From Theristus sp. LFF4_11 (Eukaryota; Nematoda; Chromadorea; Monhysterida; Xyalidae): a stretch of DNA of 64,000 nt. The position numbers and the translations under genes were made by a program. The notes below the pieces were generated by a model. It had not been told where the DNA came from. It did no database searches and saw only the letters and a program-made list of their open reading frames with translations. Below are positions 48,101 through 61,079 of this stretch, piece after piece. The stretch covers positions 124,001 through 188,000 of the forward strand of contig JASANC010002619.1 in the NCBI GenBank assembly GCA_030248135.1. The letters are read 5' to 3'. Positions within the stretch are counted from its first letter, which is position 1; each line of letters starts with the position of its first letter.

Positions 48101-51100
48101 TGCACTGCGCTTTCGTAGGCCGCTGACGTCAGACTCGACAATGCCTGCAAAAATGCGCCACAGAAATGCAACGTTTCAGCAACGGTGCTCTTCGCCTTTT
48201 ACTTTATTTTTGTGCCAAAAAGCCGTGAAGCACAGCGTCGAAGTATTAGCGTGCATTGAATGATGCAATTTGTGCATTTGCCTGACCCAGCAAACGTTCG
48301 CAGCGACCCTCGGCTCCTGCTGCAGTGCTGCGTAGAGCGCAGGCAGCATCGGATCGAGCACGCCCGGCGACACGACCACCTCGCCGCAGATCTCGCAGAC
48401 GCGCCCGATGCACCACGCTGCAGTGTCCCTGACCTCGATCTTGGCGTCGTTCAGTGCAGCGATCAACAGCGGCAGCGCTTGCTCGGTCAACACCTTCAAC
48501 TTGGACACCTCCGGACCCTCCAATATTGAGCCTGAACAACACAATCGCTTTGGTTTACTCTAGAAATTGATTGTGATTGCAAAGCTACAGCGGAAACGAC
48601 GTCTGTTCATGGCATGTTACGGACAATGTCATAACATATTTCCACAGTTGCCAACCTGATCTATTTAAAGTCTGGTTCCAAAGCAAAAAGTGGCAGAAAT
48701 CAGGGAACGTTCAAATCTATTTTTTTCAAGAATAATAGTTTTTCATTGGAGATCAAAGTAAGACAATCAGGCACGGTTTTCGCAAACAACGCAAACGTGT
48801 GCCACGGCCATAGGGACACAAACATAAACGACGGTGGGTGTACAGCCAGGCGTGTCAGTTGTTGCCACTTACCGAACGCCATGATCGCAGCCTCCTTATA
48901 CCTCCAGTCGTGACTGGCAATGTTCTGCTGAATGAACGGCAGCGTGTGCGGCACGATGTCATCGCCGATGCACTGCGCCATCATCGTGATGCACACACTG
49001 GCCGCTTTCGCAACGTTCCATTCGTCGTCGTCGTCCGTCTCTTCCTAAACGCTTTCATCAGCCGAATCAATGAACATCAGTTGCATTTGCACAGTTCACA
49101 CGGCCTGTTGCGCGTGTCATGCCCGACCTGTCGCGTGAGGCAGCTGGTGAGGATGCCAACGAGGTGCGGCAGCGCGCCCTTCGCGTAGTACCGCGACACC
49201 TGCTCCGGCGGGCGCCCTTCTTCCTCGGCCTGCGATTATTCGTGTTTCTTGCAAATGGTGTATTTTCAAAAGGCATTTTAAACATACGCAATGGCCGAGT
49301 GAACATGGCAGCTTTTGTCGGGGTGCAAAGAGCGCGCGAAATTTGAATGCAAGAAAAAAGACGTTCAGAAACCAATTTGTGTGCAAATTTGAAGCGTTTT
49401 TCTACACCAATGGATTCTCCGTGCTATTCTGTTCAATCTTTCTCCCTTGCACACACGATTCGTGAGCCCTTCGGGCATTTTTCCAAACTTGTAAGAATTA
49501 TGTTGGCATTTTTGAAAAAGACAACTCCTAGTCTGCGACTGATCCCGTGTTGATGCACTGCCTATTTATACGGCCATACTGTACAGCAAAACAGCCAATT
49601 CCGAGCCGATAAGCAACATTGGCGCGTACGAACCTCTTCAGCTTCAACGGTCAAATTGATTTCTTCGTCACAGACGTTTGACCAGAATTCGATGCCTTGC
49701 ATGCAAACATTCTCGTTCGTTGAATTCATTGCGTCAAGTGAGATCTGCAAAATTCGTGCCCAAAATGAACGGAACATGCGTGCCAATAAAAACATGGAAA
49801 CACGCGAACAAACGCAGGCATACGGGAAAGAGCGCTTTGGCCATGTACGGCTCCATGTACTGATAGTAGAGGGACATGATTTTGACGAGACACTGCAACG
49901 CGGCCACTTTCACGTGAACGTCGGGCGATTGCGTCGCCTCGCAGACCACTTGCATGATCACGTTGCGCTCGTTCTGCAAACAGAATGGTGTGCAAATCAG
50001 CAGATTGCGAAATCACATCCACGAAAACGAAGTCGTGCTCTTGCGTAAATAATGCTGCATTTTGAAATTATAAAAGTTGAACAGTTGGTCATTTTTAAAA
50101 TTATCAACGTCAAAATCCGCCGCATGTCGATGGAACAAATGAAAAGCTTTCACAAAAACGCACCTCATTGTCAAAGTTGGCCTTCGTGAACTCCAGTGAG
50201 TTTAGCAGTGCGTTCGTCGCTGCCAAGCGAACGTGATTGGATGGTTCCTGCTTCTTCATGCCATGCACAATGGCGGTCAGTATTTCATTGGCACGGCTTG
50301 CCAGCACCTCCGGCTCCTGCAATAAACTCGAAACTGCCATAAACAGAAACATTTTGACCAAGAAAACCGCGATCGAAATCTAACGATATCTTGACAGATG
50401 TATCCGATCGCTTCAAGGGACGCCTCGCGCAACTGTTCGGTGCTGTCCGGCTTGGTGACATTGCCGAGCAGTTCAGTGATCACTTGCGGCCAACTGTTCG
50501 ATGGCAACTCGGCACAAGCGATGCTCGCGACGCACTGCGCCCCGATCGACGGACGAGTCTTCTCGGTGCCCAAGCACGCTAGCACCTGTGCGATGAAACA
50601 CAGATTGTGACGCTGAAACGAAGCTGCACCAAAACAACACAACCAACAGGCGCACGAACACTCTTCCGCAAGAAACACCGCTACAATGAACGTTGTACAC
50701 ATGCAAAATCAATGACTGACATCGACATTGACATTGAAGAGCACACAAACATTGTTTTTGATGTAGCTGCCGAGGTCAACCGGCAACGCCTTCCATCGAT
50801 TCAAGTAGGCCAGTTTCAGTTGATCGTCTTTGGCCACCAACGAATTCTTGAGTTGCAGTCCAGCCGCTTGTCGTATTGTGTCGTGCTGATTGACGTCACG
50901 TAACAGCTCCGACAACTGACGCACAAACTCTGGCTGCAATGACAAACCTGACTGCAAAGTGATCAAACACCAACAATATTGAGACAGTTGTTCACAAATC
51001 TGCACAAATACAGTCTACCAAAAAGCTTTACATACAAAGTTCGACTCTCGCGCCTTCTCCAGTAGTTCCAGGCATTGCTTTTGATCGTCGGGGTCTGAAA

Positions 51101-51268
51101 TACTCAAACTCAAGCAATTCAAACAAAAAGAATTTTTGAAATGAAATGTTTTAAATAAACTGATGGAAACGGAAAAGCTAGTTTCCTATACAACACAAAG
51201 CAAGTCAAACTCCAACAGAACAAACTTTGTGAAAGTGTTTTTTCAAGAATCTGCAGCAGCTCAGCCAT
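45197..51268 (-). CDS. KPNB1: Importin subunit beta-1 (karyopherin beta-1)
   Basis: This encodes the nuclear import receptor that binds importin-alpha or cargo and docks at nuclear pores under Ran control. Nineteen exons join in frame to 884 residues, close to the 876 of the human protein. They run 51226-51268, 51036-51094, 50751-50933, 50385-50585, 50164-50316, 49824-49973, 49634-49744, 49128-49229, 48873-49044, 48287-48531, 48008-48144, 47829-47904, 47282-47425, 46993-47143, 46614-46804, 46297-46443, 45684-45795, 45491-45605, 45197-45359. Markers are [65 protein letters not shown], the acidic loop [45 protein letters not shown] and the end [17 protein letters not shown] repeats cover the length. 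Introns carry MITEs, but the coding sequence is intact. Confidence 0.97.
46050..46243. mobile_element. MITE family M2, copy in an importin-beta intron
   Basis: This is the inverted relative of the element at 18785-18957 (ggttctgcgactcaatgcg, gaaactagtttc, ggggactcggatta). Its ends are imperfect inverted repeats. It lies inside the intron 45796-46296. Confidence 0.65.
47440..47760. repeat. AACCGGTTTT-rich repeat in an importin-beta intron
   Basis: The ends carry aaaccggtttt and ggtaaaaaactggttttt motifs, and a tccgttttaaaccgttttat block lies inside. A longer relative with the same inverted motifs spans about 61945-62745. It lies inside intron 47426-47828. Confidence 0.55.
49287..49581. mobile_element. 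MITE family M1, copy in an importin-beta intron
   Basis: A 295-bp element flanked by TA (49285-49286, 49582-49583), with ends cgcaatggccgagtgaa and the complement cagtatggccgtataaa. It matches the GPCR insertion along most of its length. It is harmless here because it lies wholly in intron 49230-49633. Confidence 0.8.
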
Positions 51269-51479
51269 CTTGCATTCGTGATTCGTCGGTCTCTGACTCG
51301 AAAAACACAAATTCCCAGCTTTGCAAACCAAAACTAATTGCAGCAGCACCCGCAGGCGAGTTGCTTGCCAGTCGCAAGTAATGGAGTGACAAAATTTTTA
51401 TTGAACAAATTGAAGGTGGGTGACCGGTGAAATGAAGCTGAGCTTGCTTGATAAATCGAACTGTGCACCATAGGTGTTC

Positions 51480-51481
<2 letters not shown>

Positions 51482-51519
<38 letters not shown>
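51482..51519 (+). repeat. Poly-G run of about 38 bases
   Basis: A homopolymer of G at the left edge of repeat R1 copy 2, followed by tagggttagggg. It could form G-quadruplexes. Its length should be treated as approximate because assemblers often misjudge such runs. Confidence 0.8.
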
Positions 51520-51520
<1 letters not shown>

Positions 51521-51529
51521 AGGGTTAGG

Positions 51530-52570
51530 GGAAAAAAAAAAATCCGGATTTTTTTTTTAAATTAAAAAAAAAATTTTTTTTTAAAAAAAAAAATTTTTTT
51601 TACAAGTTAGGTTTGTTCGAAGCGTCTCGTCGAGCTGAGTTCATCTAGACTATTTTCAGAACGATCCGGAAAACTATAAGAGCGAAAATCGTGTTTTATT
51701 GAAATTATGTCCATTTCATAGAGGGAAAGTTGCATTTTCAACAGTAAAACAGGACAATTTTCGACGTGTACTTGAATATTGAACCGTTCTTAGTTGTTCC
51801 TCTTTAGAAAATTACCCAAAATTTACTGTGGTTAAAAAATTCTTGTTTGCTGTCCCTAAGTCGGCAACCCCTGTCGACCCGGTCGCCCCCCCCCCAAGAC
51901 ACTTACTTTCAGGTTCAACCAGCTATGCTATCTGCCACATGGCGAGAGCCCACTCTTCAAATCATCGTATCGAAAACACGTACCATAATTTCGCGATCAC
52001 GTTGCGGGCAACTGACAGACGCAAGTTTAGCTCAGCACGCAAGTTTTAACATGTTGCCATGTTATCGGGTATCTGAAAAACGGTCGTGTGATGTGGTATT
52101 AACCAACATCTCCGCTCCAATTGTTTAACAATATATCGCACAACTCCATTGTAGACCTATAACATACGCCAATCAACAAAATATCATGTTCATCTCATGG
52201 CCTACCGACTGAAAAAACATGTTCTAAGTTGCAAGAAAACGATTTCTGAAACGATATTTCAATTCAGTTAAGTCATTTCAACGCTAAAAATTGACTCTAG
52301 AAGTCATCCAAATCGAAAAACATGGAGTACGTCGGTCAAAATGACCAAATAATGACATGTACCTAAGCACACAAAGAAGTTGGGAAGAAAATTTGGTTTG
52401 AACTTTCAAAAAATTATGCCATAAATCGAATTTTCAGAGCAAAGTAGAAGAAAAATTTTTCAAATTTTTTTTTTTTAAGTTTGAAAAAAAAATCCAAATT
52501 TTTTTTTAAAAAAAACGAAAAAAAAAATAAAAAAAAAATTTTTTTTTTCAAAGCCCCTAACCCTAGGGGG
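51530..52570 (+). repeat. Dispersed repeat R1, uninterrupted copy
   Basis: This runs from the ggggaaaaaaaaaaatccgg edge to aaagcccctaaccctaggg. It is the empty-site counterpart of 12355-14210: the ctatctgccacatggcgag block at about 51925 is continuous here. No coding capacity. Confidence 0.75.
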
Positions 52571-54389
52571 GGGCCGGCCCCCCCCAAAAAATTTTCGAAT
52601 CTATCTCTATCAGACAGGTTTTTTCGGCTCAGCTATTATCTATCTAAAAAATTTTCTCAGCCAGCTATCTGTCTGAAAATTTTTGTTTTCGAACACATAA
52701 AATGAGTCAATTTTTGACCAAAATTGACCATTTTTGCTCGTAATTCTTGAAAATTTCGCTAATTTTAGGTAAAATACGCCTTTATACTTGATTTTTAGTG
52801 TATTTTTAGTAATATTTTGCTGTTTTTATAGCTTTTTAGCGTTTTAGCTATCTATCTATCAAATTTTAAAATTTTGTCCGGCCCCCCCCCCCCCCTTTGT
52901 AACATGGCCCCCCCCGCGGCACCCCCCCAAAATTTTCCAGCTGTCTATCTATCTGGAAAATTTGCTCCAGCTATCTATATCGCCCCCCCCCCCCCCAACC
53001 CCTCGGCTCTGGAACAACTATGCTGTGCACTGTGGGTAGTCTTCTTAGTTCTTGATTGCCAGCCAATCAAGGTCAAGTTCGCAACGTTGACATCTGAATT
53101 CAAATGTTTTCAAAATTCAATTCAAAAATTCAAACCGTTCAAAAAATATGGTAGTATAGTAAAAAATAGTAATTGAATGAAGAAGATTGCTGATGATTTT
53201 TGGCTCCTAGGGGCTAGGGTTCGAAACATAGTGGTTCCTGAGCCGAGGGGTTGGGGGGGGGGCGATATAGATAAGCTGGAGCAAATTTTCCAGATAGCTG
53301 GAAAATTTGGGGGGGGGGGCAGTACCGTGGGCCCAAAACAATTTTCGAAGGGTATGGTATGGTATGGTGCCGTGGGGGGGGGGGGGTGCCGACCAAAAAG
53401 TGAGGGGGGGGGTCCAACCTTTGATAACGAAAAATTATCATGGGGGGGGGGTGCATTTTTTCAAAATTTTCTGTGGGGGGGGGGGTCCACCCCCCCCCAT
53501 GATAATTTTTCGCTTTTATTTTGAAGGAAAAACGCTAAATTTTGCTGCAAAATCGTTGAAATTACAATGAAGATGGTCAAGTTATCATATATTCAGCTTA
53601 TATTATGGACTTTATAGACAAAAAATCATGATTTTCGAAAAAAAATTTAGGGTGTACGGAAAATTTTGGGGGGGGTCTCCGCCAGACAAAATTTCATGGG
53701 GGGTGTGGGGGGGGGGTGTCGGCCAAATTTTCGAGGGGGGGGCATAGTTGTTCCAGAGCCGAGGGGTTGGGGGGCCGATATAGATAGCTGGAGCAAATTT
53801 TCCAGATAGATAGATAGCTGGAAAATTTTAAGGGGGGGGACGGGGGCCATGTGACTTTGGGGGGGGCCGGTCAAAATTTTGAAATTTGATAGATAGATAG
53901 CTAAAACGCTAAAAAGCTGTAAAAACAGCAAAATAATGCTAAAAATACACTAAAAATCAAGTATAAACGCGTATTTTACCTAAAATTAGCGAAATTTTCA
54001 AGAATTACGAGCAAAAATGGTCAACTTTGGTCAAAAATTGACTCATTTTATGTCTTCGAAGACAAAAATTTTCAGATAGATAGCTGGCTGAGAAATTTTT
54101 TTAGATAGATAATAGCTGAGCCGAAAAAACCTGTTTGATAGAGATAGATTCGAAAATTTTTTGGGGGGCCCAGGCCCCCCCCCCCCAGAACAACTATGGG
54201 GGGGGTCCGATGGGGGGGGGGGTGCCCGGTTTCAGGGGGGGGGTGGCACGGTGCCCCCCCACCCCCCCCCCCCACCCGACGGTCTCTGGTGCTCTGGGGG
54301 GGGGTGTACCCCCCCCCACCCCCCCCCTCGCCCACGGTACTGGGGGGGGGCGCGGGCCGCGGGGGCCGGCGGCCGGGGGGGGTAAGGGT
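52571..54389. repeat. R2 modules and G/C homopolymer tracts
   Basis: R2 copies at about 52571-53025 and, inverted, 53745-54190 flank a tract of long G and C runs. The tract includes a ttttcgcttttattttgaagg block that belongs to repeat R3 (see 58885). Apparent open frames of up to 115 codons are Gly/Pro homopolymer artefacts. Confidence 0.65.
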
Positions 54390-55130
54390 TAGGGGAAAAA
54401 ATCCAAATTTTTTTCAAATTAAAATTTTTTTTTACAAGTTAGGTTCGTTCGAAGCGTCTCGTCGAGCTGAGTTCAGCTAGACTATTTTCAGAACGATCCG
54501 GAAAACTATAAGAGCAAAAATCGTGTTTTATTGAAATTGTGTCCATTTCATAGAGGGAAAGTTGCGTTTTCAACAGTAAAACAGGACAATTTTTGACGTG
54601 TACTTGAATATTGAACCGTTCTTAGTTATTCCTCTTTAGAAAATGACCAAAATTTGACTGTGTTCAAAAATTCCTGTTTGCTGTAGCTAAGTCGGCAACC
54701 CCTGTCGACCCGGTCGCCCCCCCCAAGACACTTACTTACTTTCAGGTTCAACCAGCTATGCTATCTGCCACATGGCGAGAGCCCACTCTTCTAATCATCG
54801 TATCGAAAACACGTACCATGATTTCGCGATCACGTTGCGGGCAACTGACAGACGCAAGTTTTAACATTTAACATTTAACATTTTGACAGACGTTAGTTTA
54901 GCTTAGCACGCAAGTTTTAACATGTGGCCATGTTATCGGGTATCTGAAAAACGGTCGTGTGATGTGGTATTGACCAACACCTCCGCTCCAATTGTTTAAT
55001 CGCACAACTCCATTGCAGACCTATAACATACGCCAATCAACAAGATATCATGTTCATCTCATGGCTTACCCCTACCGACTGAAAAACATGTTCTAAGTTG
55101 CAACAAAACGATTTCTGAACAGTACCGAAG
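54390..55130 (+). repeat. Dispersed repeat R1, shortened copy
   Basis: Same order of blocks as 51530-52570 up to ctgaaaaacatgttctaagttgc, where it ends. It carries a small local duplication (acatttaac units near 54867). The insertion site of the 13029-13789 element is empty here too. Confidence 0.7.
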
Positions 55131-57420
55131 GCGAAAGCAAATTTTCGAGGGGGGTGTCGTCAAGTGGGGGGGGGGGTGCCGAAAATTTTTCAGTGGGGGG
55201 TGTCAGTCATGGTACAGTGACTTTGTTTTCATCTTTCATTTTCACCGCTTTCAAGTGGTTTTTGGTAAGCTGCTGTGTTCATTTACTTGGTGCACGCAGC
55301 AAACTATGCACAGCGCACTCCTTTCAGGCTTTTGTCTTTCAGTTCACACACAAAAATTAAGCGACGACGTCGTCGTCGTCATCAAACAAAAAAAAACACT
55401 TTGAGCTGTTGATTTAAAAAAATTCTGAATTTTGCAGTCTCCAACATTTTCAGTTTATTTTTAGCGTGAAAAGGGTGCTGGAAATTCACACTCATTCAAA
55501 AAAAACACGTTTCAACTTTCAATAGAATCCAGATCCACAAAAAAAAGAAGTGTGCGGACTGCGGAGTGTGAGCAGCCTCCCCTCGGCCGACCAATTAGCT
55601 GATTCCACATTTTATTGAGTTCGACTGTAAGCTTTTGCAATTGGTTTCATGAGCTCGCTAATGAACTAAAAAGCAGTAAATTACCTTGGTTTTACGCTTC
55701 AAATTGGAGGAATCCTGTTTGTCAACTCTTGGGTGTTGCCGATTTGTCGTCTCGAATAGTAGCGAAAGTGCGGGGGTGGGGGTCCACCCCCCTCAGCCAA
55801 AAATCCTGCCCGTACACACGGGCAGATACCCGTGTACCCCCTCCCTCTTTTACTTCGACACGGGTACTAGACTCCCCCCACCCCCTCCGCGAGAAAACAC
55901 GGGATCGCACCACTCCCCTCACGGTGGTCAATCTCATCTCAATTTTTCCCAAAAATACCGTAATTTTTTCATTTTTCTTGACGTTTGTGTCTGTCCCTGC
56001 ATAGATTTTGTTGTTTGTGACCAAACAAGCAGCTTCTTTGCACAAAATATTCTATATTTTACAAGAATTTCTGTGTTTTCCAAATCAAAAATTTGGTATT
56101 ACCCGTGCGATCCCGTGCACCCCCTTCACGAAATTTTTCTGCCAATGCACCACCCCCTCAGAAAAATTTGCTGCCCGTGCACCCCCCTCATTGAGAAGGC
56201 ACCTGACACCCCCCTCTAAAATTAGGCAAACACCCCCCCCTCACCCGAGGTCCCGCTTGGTTGTTCTATGGGGGGCCTGGGCCCTGGGGGGGCCGCCCCC
56301 CCCAAAAAAAATTTCGAATCTATCTCTATCAGACAGGTTTTTTTCGGCTCAGCTATTATCTATCTAAAAAATTTTCTCAGCCAGCTATCTATCTGAAAAT
56401 TTTTGTCTTCGACTTCGAAGACATAAAATAAGTCAATTTTTGCCCAAAATTGGCCATTTTTGCTCGTAATTCTTGAAAATTTTGCTAATTTTAGGTAAAA
56501 TATGCGTTTACGCTTGATTTATAGTGTATTTTTTAGCATTATTTTGCTGTTTTTATAGCTTTTTATATGGCGTTTTAGCTAGCTATCTATCAAATTTCAA
56601 AATTTTGACCGCCCCCCCCAAAGTCACATGCCCCCCGCGCCCTCCCCCCCCAAATTTTCCAGCTATCTATCTATCTGGAAAATTTTCTCCAGCTATCTAT
56701 ATCGCCCCCCCCCCCCCAACCCAACCCCTCGGCTCTGGAACAACTATGATTTTCATGAAAGTTTTTTGTCAATTTTAAAAGCCAAAACAGCCTTATTTGG
56801 TTTTGAAAGTGCAGCAATATTCGAACTCAGCGCGTCAGCGCGGTTCGAATGCATTTATTTTTGTCGATCATTAGATTTTCCTCCGGCATTTTGAAATAAA
56901 TTTAATTAATTTAATTAAAAATTTTTTTTATTTTTTTCAAATTAAAAAATGGGACTTTCACTTTTTTTCGAAATTCGAAGCCTATGTCCCTATCTCCTCC
57001 TGAGTAGGGAGGGAAAGAAAAGGGAGGGTTGTGTGGTTGTCAAAAAAAGGTTGGCATGTTTATTGATATTATGCTCCAGTTAACTCACGCTCCAAAATTG
57101 TACGTTCTCGGACATTGCTAAAACGGACGAAAACCTAAAAACCAAACCTAAGCCTAATCTTCAGCAAAACCTCTTCCTAATCTAATGCTAACCTAAGCCA
57201 ATCCTTCTAAAGAAAGCAGGAATGAAAATAACTGCGTTTTGAGCAACTTTTTGTTGAGGGCAGAGCGTGTGCAAGCGCGCCAGTGGATCATAAGCAATGA
57301 GCAATGCCGATGCGGGTCAGGTGCATAAACAAAAATCGTCATTTTTGTTTTTAAGGGTTTTTTTAATTTGAAAATTAAAGTCGACCTAAATTAATCAGGG
57401 AGCCCGAAGAACCACATTTG
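55131..57420. repeat. Mixed repeats, including an R2 copy
   Basis: About 55205-55630 resembles one half of the element at 63038-63801 (gcgacgacgtcgtcgtcgtc and gagtgtgagcagcc blocks). R2 lies at about 56290-56750. At 57130-57200 there are loose cctaa-containing units. C-rich stretches at 55780-56260 create proline-rich frames that I do not regard as coding. Confidence 0.5.
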
Positions 57421-58078
57421 ATGTGATGTGCAAGCGCTTTCGAATGACTCCCGTGCAGTACCGAAGGCGAAAGCAAATTTTCGAGGGGCGGGGTGTGTCG
57501 TCACGTGGGAGGTGCCGAAATTTTTTAGTGGGGTGTCAATCATGGTACAGTGACAACCCCCAGGCGTGCGCCATGGGGTGCGCTATTGTAAAAACTTTCT
57601 GGGGGTGCACACCCCCACCACACCCCACAGAAAGTGACTTGATGATTTTTTGCCTAGCATTTTCTGTGGACTTTATTTTTGGTAGGCTTTTTGAATTTTC
57701 ATTTTCAGGCGGAAGATCAACGATCAAACTTCAAATACTGGAACTGATTTCATGAGCTCCAAAAAATTAGTATAACGTAGGCAGCAATTGATAACATCAA
57801 GTATTTTTGACGTCATGAAACAAGAAAAGTGCTCCGATATCCAATTGTTTTAAATTTTGAATATTAGAACAATCACATTTGAAACAATCGGAAGATTTTC
57901 CCAGTGTTATTTTTAGTGTTTTGTTATATTCCCAGTGTTTTAAAGCAGTTTTGATGCTAATATTGAGATCATATTACATTTTAAAATTCTGCCACAAAAA
58001 TCAATCACTTTAGAGAAATCAGTTTCAAGACGCCGCATATTTTGTTTCATTCGGTGGTAACAGCTACCGTTGTGCTCG
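57421..58078. other. Repeat remnants, no gene seen
   Basis: The left part (57350-57620) shares gaagaaccacatttgatgtg and cagtaccgaaggcgaaagc blocks with 59590 and 55125. The rest is AT-rich and probably the 3' UTR of the next gene. Confidence 0.4.
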
Positions 58079-58652
58079 TCATGATTTCGGTGGTGGTTGC
58101 TGTTGCCCTTTGCGTCCGAATAAGCGTGCAAAAAAACCAGGCGGCTTTTTCGGTTGATTTCCCGGACCGATCAAATAATCGCTGTGTGCACTTTGCCCGC
58201 TGGTAGCGGCTAAAAAACTGTTTCTGATAATAAAATTCTTGTCAAAGACAAAGGGTAAAAAAAATTTTAATGCAAACCAAAATTTGGCCACCGGGAATGT
58301 TTCGAGCTGTTTGTTGAGCCGGCGGCAGCCTGGTGTCTTTTTGAGGAACGCCCATGTGCGCAGACAATTGCTTGGATGAAGCCTTCGGTTGTTGTGGCCT
58401 TTCTGCTGGCACTGTTGCCGCTGTTGCATCAGGTTTCGCTTGGCCAATGTGTGCTGGTGATTGAATGGAATGGGCTTGTTGTTGTTCTTGTTGTGGTGGT
58501 AGTGATGCGGGTTGTGCCGTTGGTTCCTGTCGATGCGAAGGGGATTTTGCTGGTGTAGGAGGAGCAAAGAGATTGCCGATTGCCCCACCGTCGTTTGTTT
58601 CAGGTTGGTCAACACTCGGCAGCACGGGCACATACGCACTCTGGTCTCCCAT
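58079..58652 (-). CDS. Pro/Gln-rich protein of unknown function
   Basis: Two exons (58292-58652, 58079-58209) join in phase 1 to 163 residues. The first exon begins MGDQSAYVPVLPSVDQPETN, is rich in Pro, Gln, Ala and Ser, and has no membrane segment or signal peptide. The second exon ends in a basic aromatic motif (PPGFFARLFGRKGQQQPPP) that could be a short amphipathic or protein-binding helix. I recognise no family. It is the only supportable gene in 51.5-64 kb, and dense repeats surround it. Confidence 0.55.
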
Positions 58653-58884
58653 CGTTGTTGACAGTTAAATTACAGTCGATCAAGTTAGTTAACAGAAGAA
58701 AACGTTTGTGTGGTTGATGATGACAAATGAAAAATATCAAACTGATGACAACTATTTTTTTTTGTTAATAACGGAGTTTTATAATGGTGGGTTACACAAC
58801 AGCTGTCACCACAGTACCGAGGAGGAGAATTTGGCCGACACCCCCCACCCCCCCATGAAATTTTGTCTGGCGGACACCCCCCCC

Positions 58885-59395
58885 CCTCCAAAATTTTCTG
58901 CACACCCAAAATTTTTTCTTGAAAATCGTGATTTTTTGTCTATAAAGTCCATAATATAAGTTGAATATATGATAACTTGACATTCTTCATTGTAATTTCA
59001 AAGATTTTGCAGCAAAATGTAGCGTTTTTCCTTCAAAATTTAAGCGAAAAAATATCATGGGGGTGGGGGGGGGGAGGGTGCACCTCCTACAGAAAATTTT
59101 GAAAAAATGCACCCCCCATGGGACCCTTATGGGGGTCCAAACTGCTCGTAAAACTGTCCCATGGGGGTGCATTTTTTCAAAATTTTCTGTGGGGGGGGTC
59201 CACCCCCACCCCCCCATGATATTTTTTCGCTTAAATTTTGAAGGAAAAACGCTAAATTTTGCTGCAAAATCTTTGAAATTACAATGAAGATGGTCACGTT
59301 ATCATATATTCAGCTTATATTATGGACTTTATAGACAAAAATTATGATTTTCAAAAAAAATTTTAGGGTGTGCAGAAAATTGTTGGGGGGGGGGG
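58885..59395. repeat. Palindromic pair of repeat R3
   Basis: About 58885-59065 and 59210-59395 are inverted copies of one unit (ctataaagtccataatataa, gcaaaatttagcgtttttcc blocks), separated by G/C runs. Single R3 units also lie at about 53515-53690 and, split by an insertion, at 62975-63037 plus 63804-63885. Confidence 0.75.
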
Positions 59396-59519
59396 TCTCC
59401 GCCAGACAAAATTTCATGGGGGGTGTGGGGGGTGTCGGCCAAATTTTCGAGGGGGGGGGGTCCGATGGGGGGGGGGGGGTGCCCGGTTTTAGGGGGGTGT
59501 AGGGTTGTTAAAAAAAACA

Positions 59520-60930
59520 AAAATCGTCATTTTTGTTTTTTTTTAATTTAAAAAAAAAATTCAAAAATCAAAGTTGTGCTAAATCAACCAGGGAGTTCGA
59601 AGAACCACATTTGATGTGCAATCGCCTCCCGTATGACTCCCGTATGGCGGAACTTTCCAGATTTTGTTTGGGTGACCTCATTTACCCCTTTTCCAAACCG
59701 TTACCACGCCTCTTCTTGTGTTTTGACCCCCATAACGTCACTAATTGTCCCCAGCCCAAGTGTAAACACATACACATACCGGCTTGAAATTCGATCAATT
59801 CTGATGATGTGTCGCGACGGCAGTACACGAAACAGCAACCAGACAACGTAACGCTTGCAAACGGAGCAGCTCAGACGCTCAAATTTAGATTGCAAGGCTA
59901 ATCGTCACCTTATCTGCATTGAAAATGGTAAGCCAACCTTTGGGACGCTTAAAAATTTATGTTGTTGAAGCCTGAAATCAGTCGGTAAAACGGTCCAAAA
60001 TGGACTGCTGACGGTTTTACGAGGTAATATCAAAGAAAATTTTTGTTAAACTTTCGAAAAATTGTGCCAAAATTGAGGTTTTCAGAGCATATTAGAGGAA
60101 AATTTTTCGAATTAAAAAAAATCGGCATTTTTGTTTTTTTAATCACTTTTAAAAAAATTTGATTTTTGTTTAACAACCCTAGGGGGGTGGCACGGTGCCC
60201 CCCCCACCCCCCCGCCCGACGGTCTCTGGTGCTCTGGGGGGTTGTACCTAGAGATGTCAAGAAAAAAAAATTTTCTATTTTTTTCTTTAAAAAAAAAATT
60301 TTAATTTTTTTAATGAAAGTTGTTCAGAATTTTTCAGGGAGTCCGAATATCACCATCTGAGGAGCCACAGATTTACCATATGACCCCCACTCATTTGGGA
60401 GGAGGGTGAAAATTTCAGACTTGGTTTCGGCGACCCCATTTTCCCACCGACGACATCACGTCTCGTGTTTTGCCTCTCAATTCACCTCAAATAACACGGA
60501 AACAAGTTCAACAACAAACCGGTGTGATCATGCTGACGACACGAGGCGAAACAGCAACGAGCAACCAACGAAGTTACGCTTGCAGTGGCAGACAGTGCAA
60601 TTTCGACCTTTCGAGATCCTGAAAAACGATGCGTAAATGTGAGTTCTCTGCTTCTATCTCACCTTAGCGGCATCGGAATTTTTTAACTAGCCTTTGCGAC
60701 GCTCAAGTACTTCAATGCGCGAGTCGATCATCACTCACCAAGGCTGAAAACAGTCGATAAATCAATCCAGAATACCACCTGCAGCGTTGAAGACTAAGTG
60801 ACAAGGTAAAGTCAAAGAAAATTTTTGTTGAACTTTCGAAAAATTATGCCAAAAACGGCATTTTCAGGGCACATTAAAGAAAAAATTTCAAAAATTTTTA
60901 ATAAAAAAAAATGCTTATTTTTTTCGTGAT
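59520..60930. repeat. Two diverged copies of a further dispersed repeat
   Basis: Segments at about 59520-60170 and 60270-60930 share the order poly-A/T, gggagt(t/c)cgaa, catttacccc-type tract, cgaaacagcaac, acgcttgca and a gaacattgtcaaagaaaattttt-like end. A third partial copy is near 57350. No intact coding frame. Confidence 0.5.
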
Positions 60931-61045
60931 GCATCATTATTAAAACAGCTGCATCTGCAGTTCCGGTGCTCCTCCTCCATAACACAGGAAAGAAAAAAAT
61001 GCAAAAACTAAATTGATCATTTTCACCTTATCAAAAAGGCTTGGC
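60925..61045. repeat. Direct repeat shared with the window's right edge
   Basis: The blocks gatgcatcattattaaaaca, gctgcatctgcagttccggt and actaaattgatcattttcac recur almost unchanged at 63885-64000, where the window ends. A ttaggattagg run follows at 61045-61080. Confidence 0.8.
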
Positions 61046-61079
61046 TTAGGATTAGGATTAGGTTTAGGATTAGGAACCT

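Noticed and set aside
53177..54480. Gly- and Pro-rich open frames up to 115 codons
   Set aside because: They arise from G and C homopolymers in repeats.
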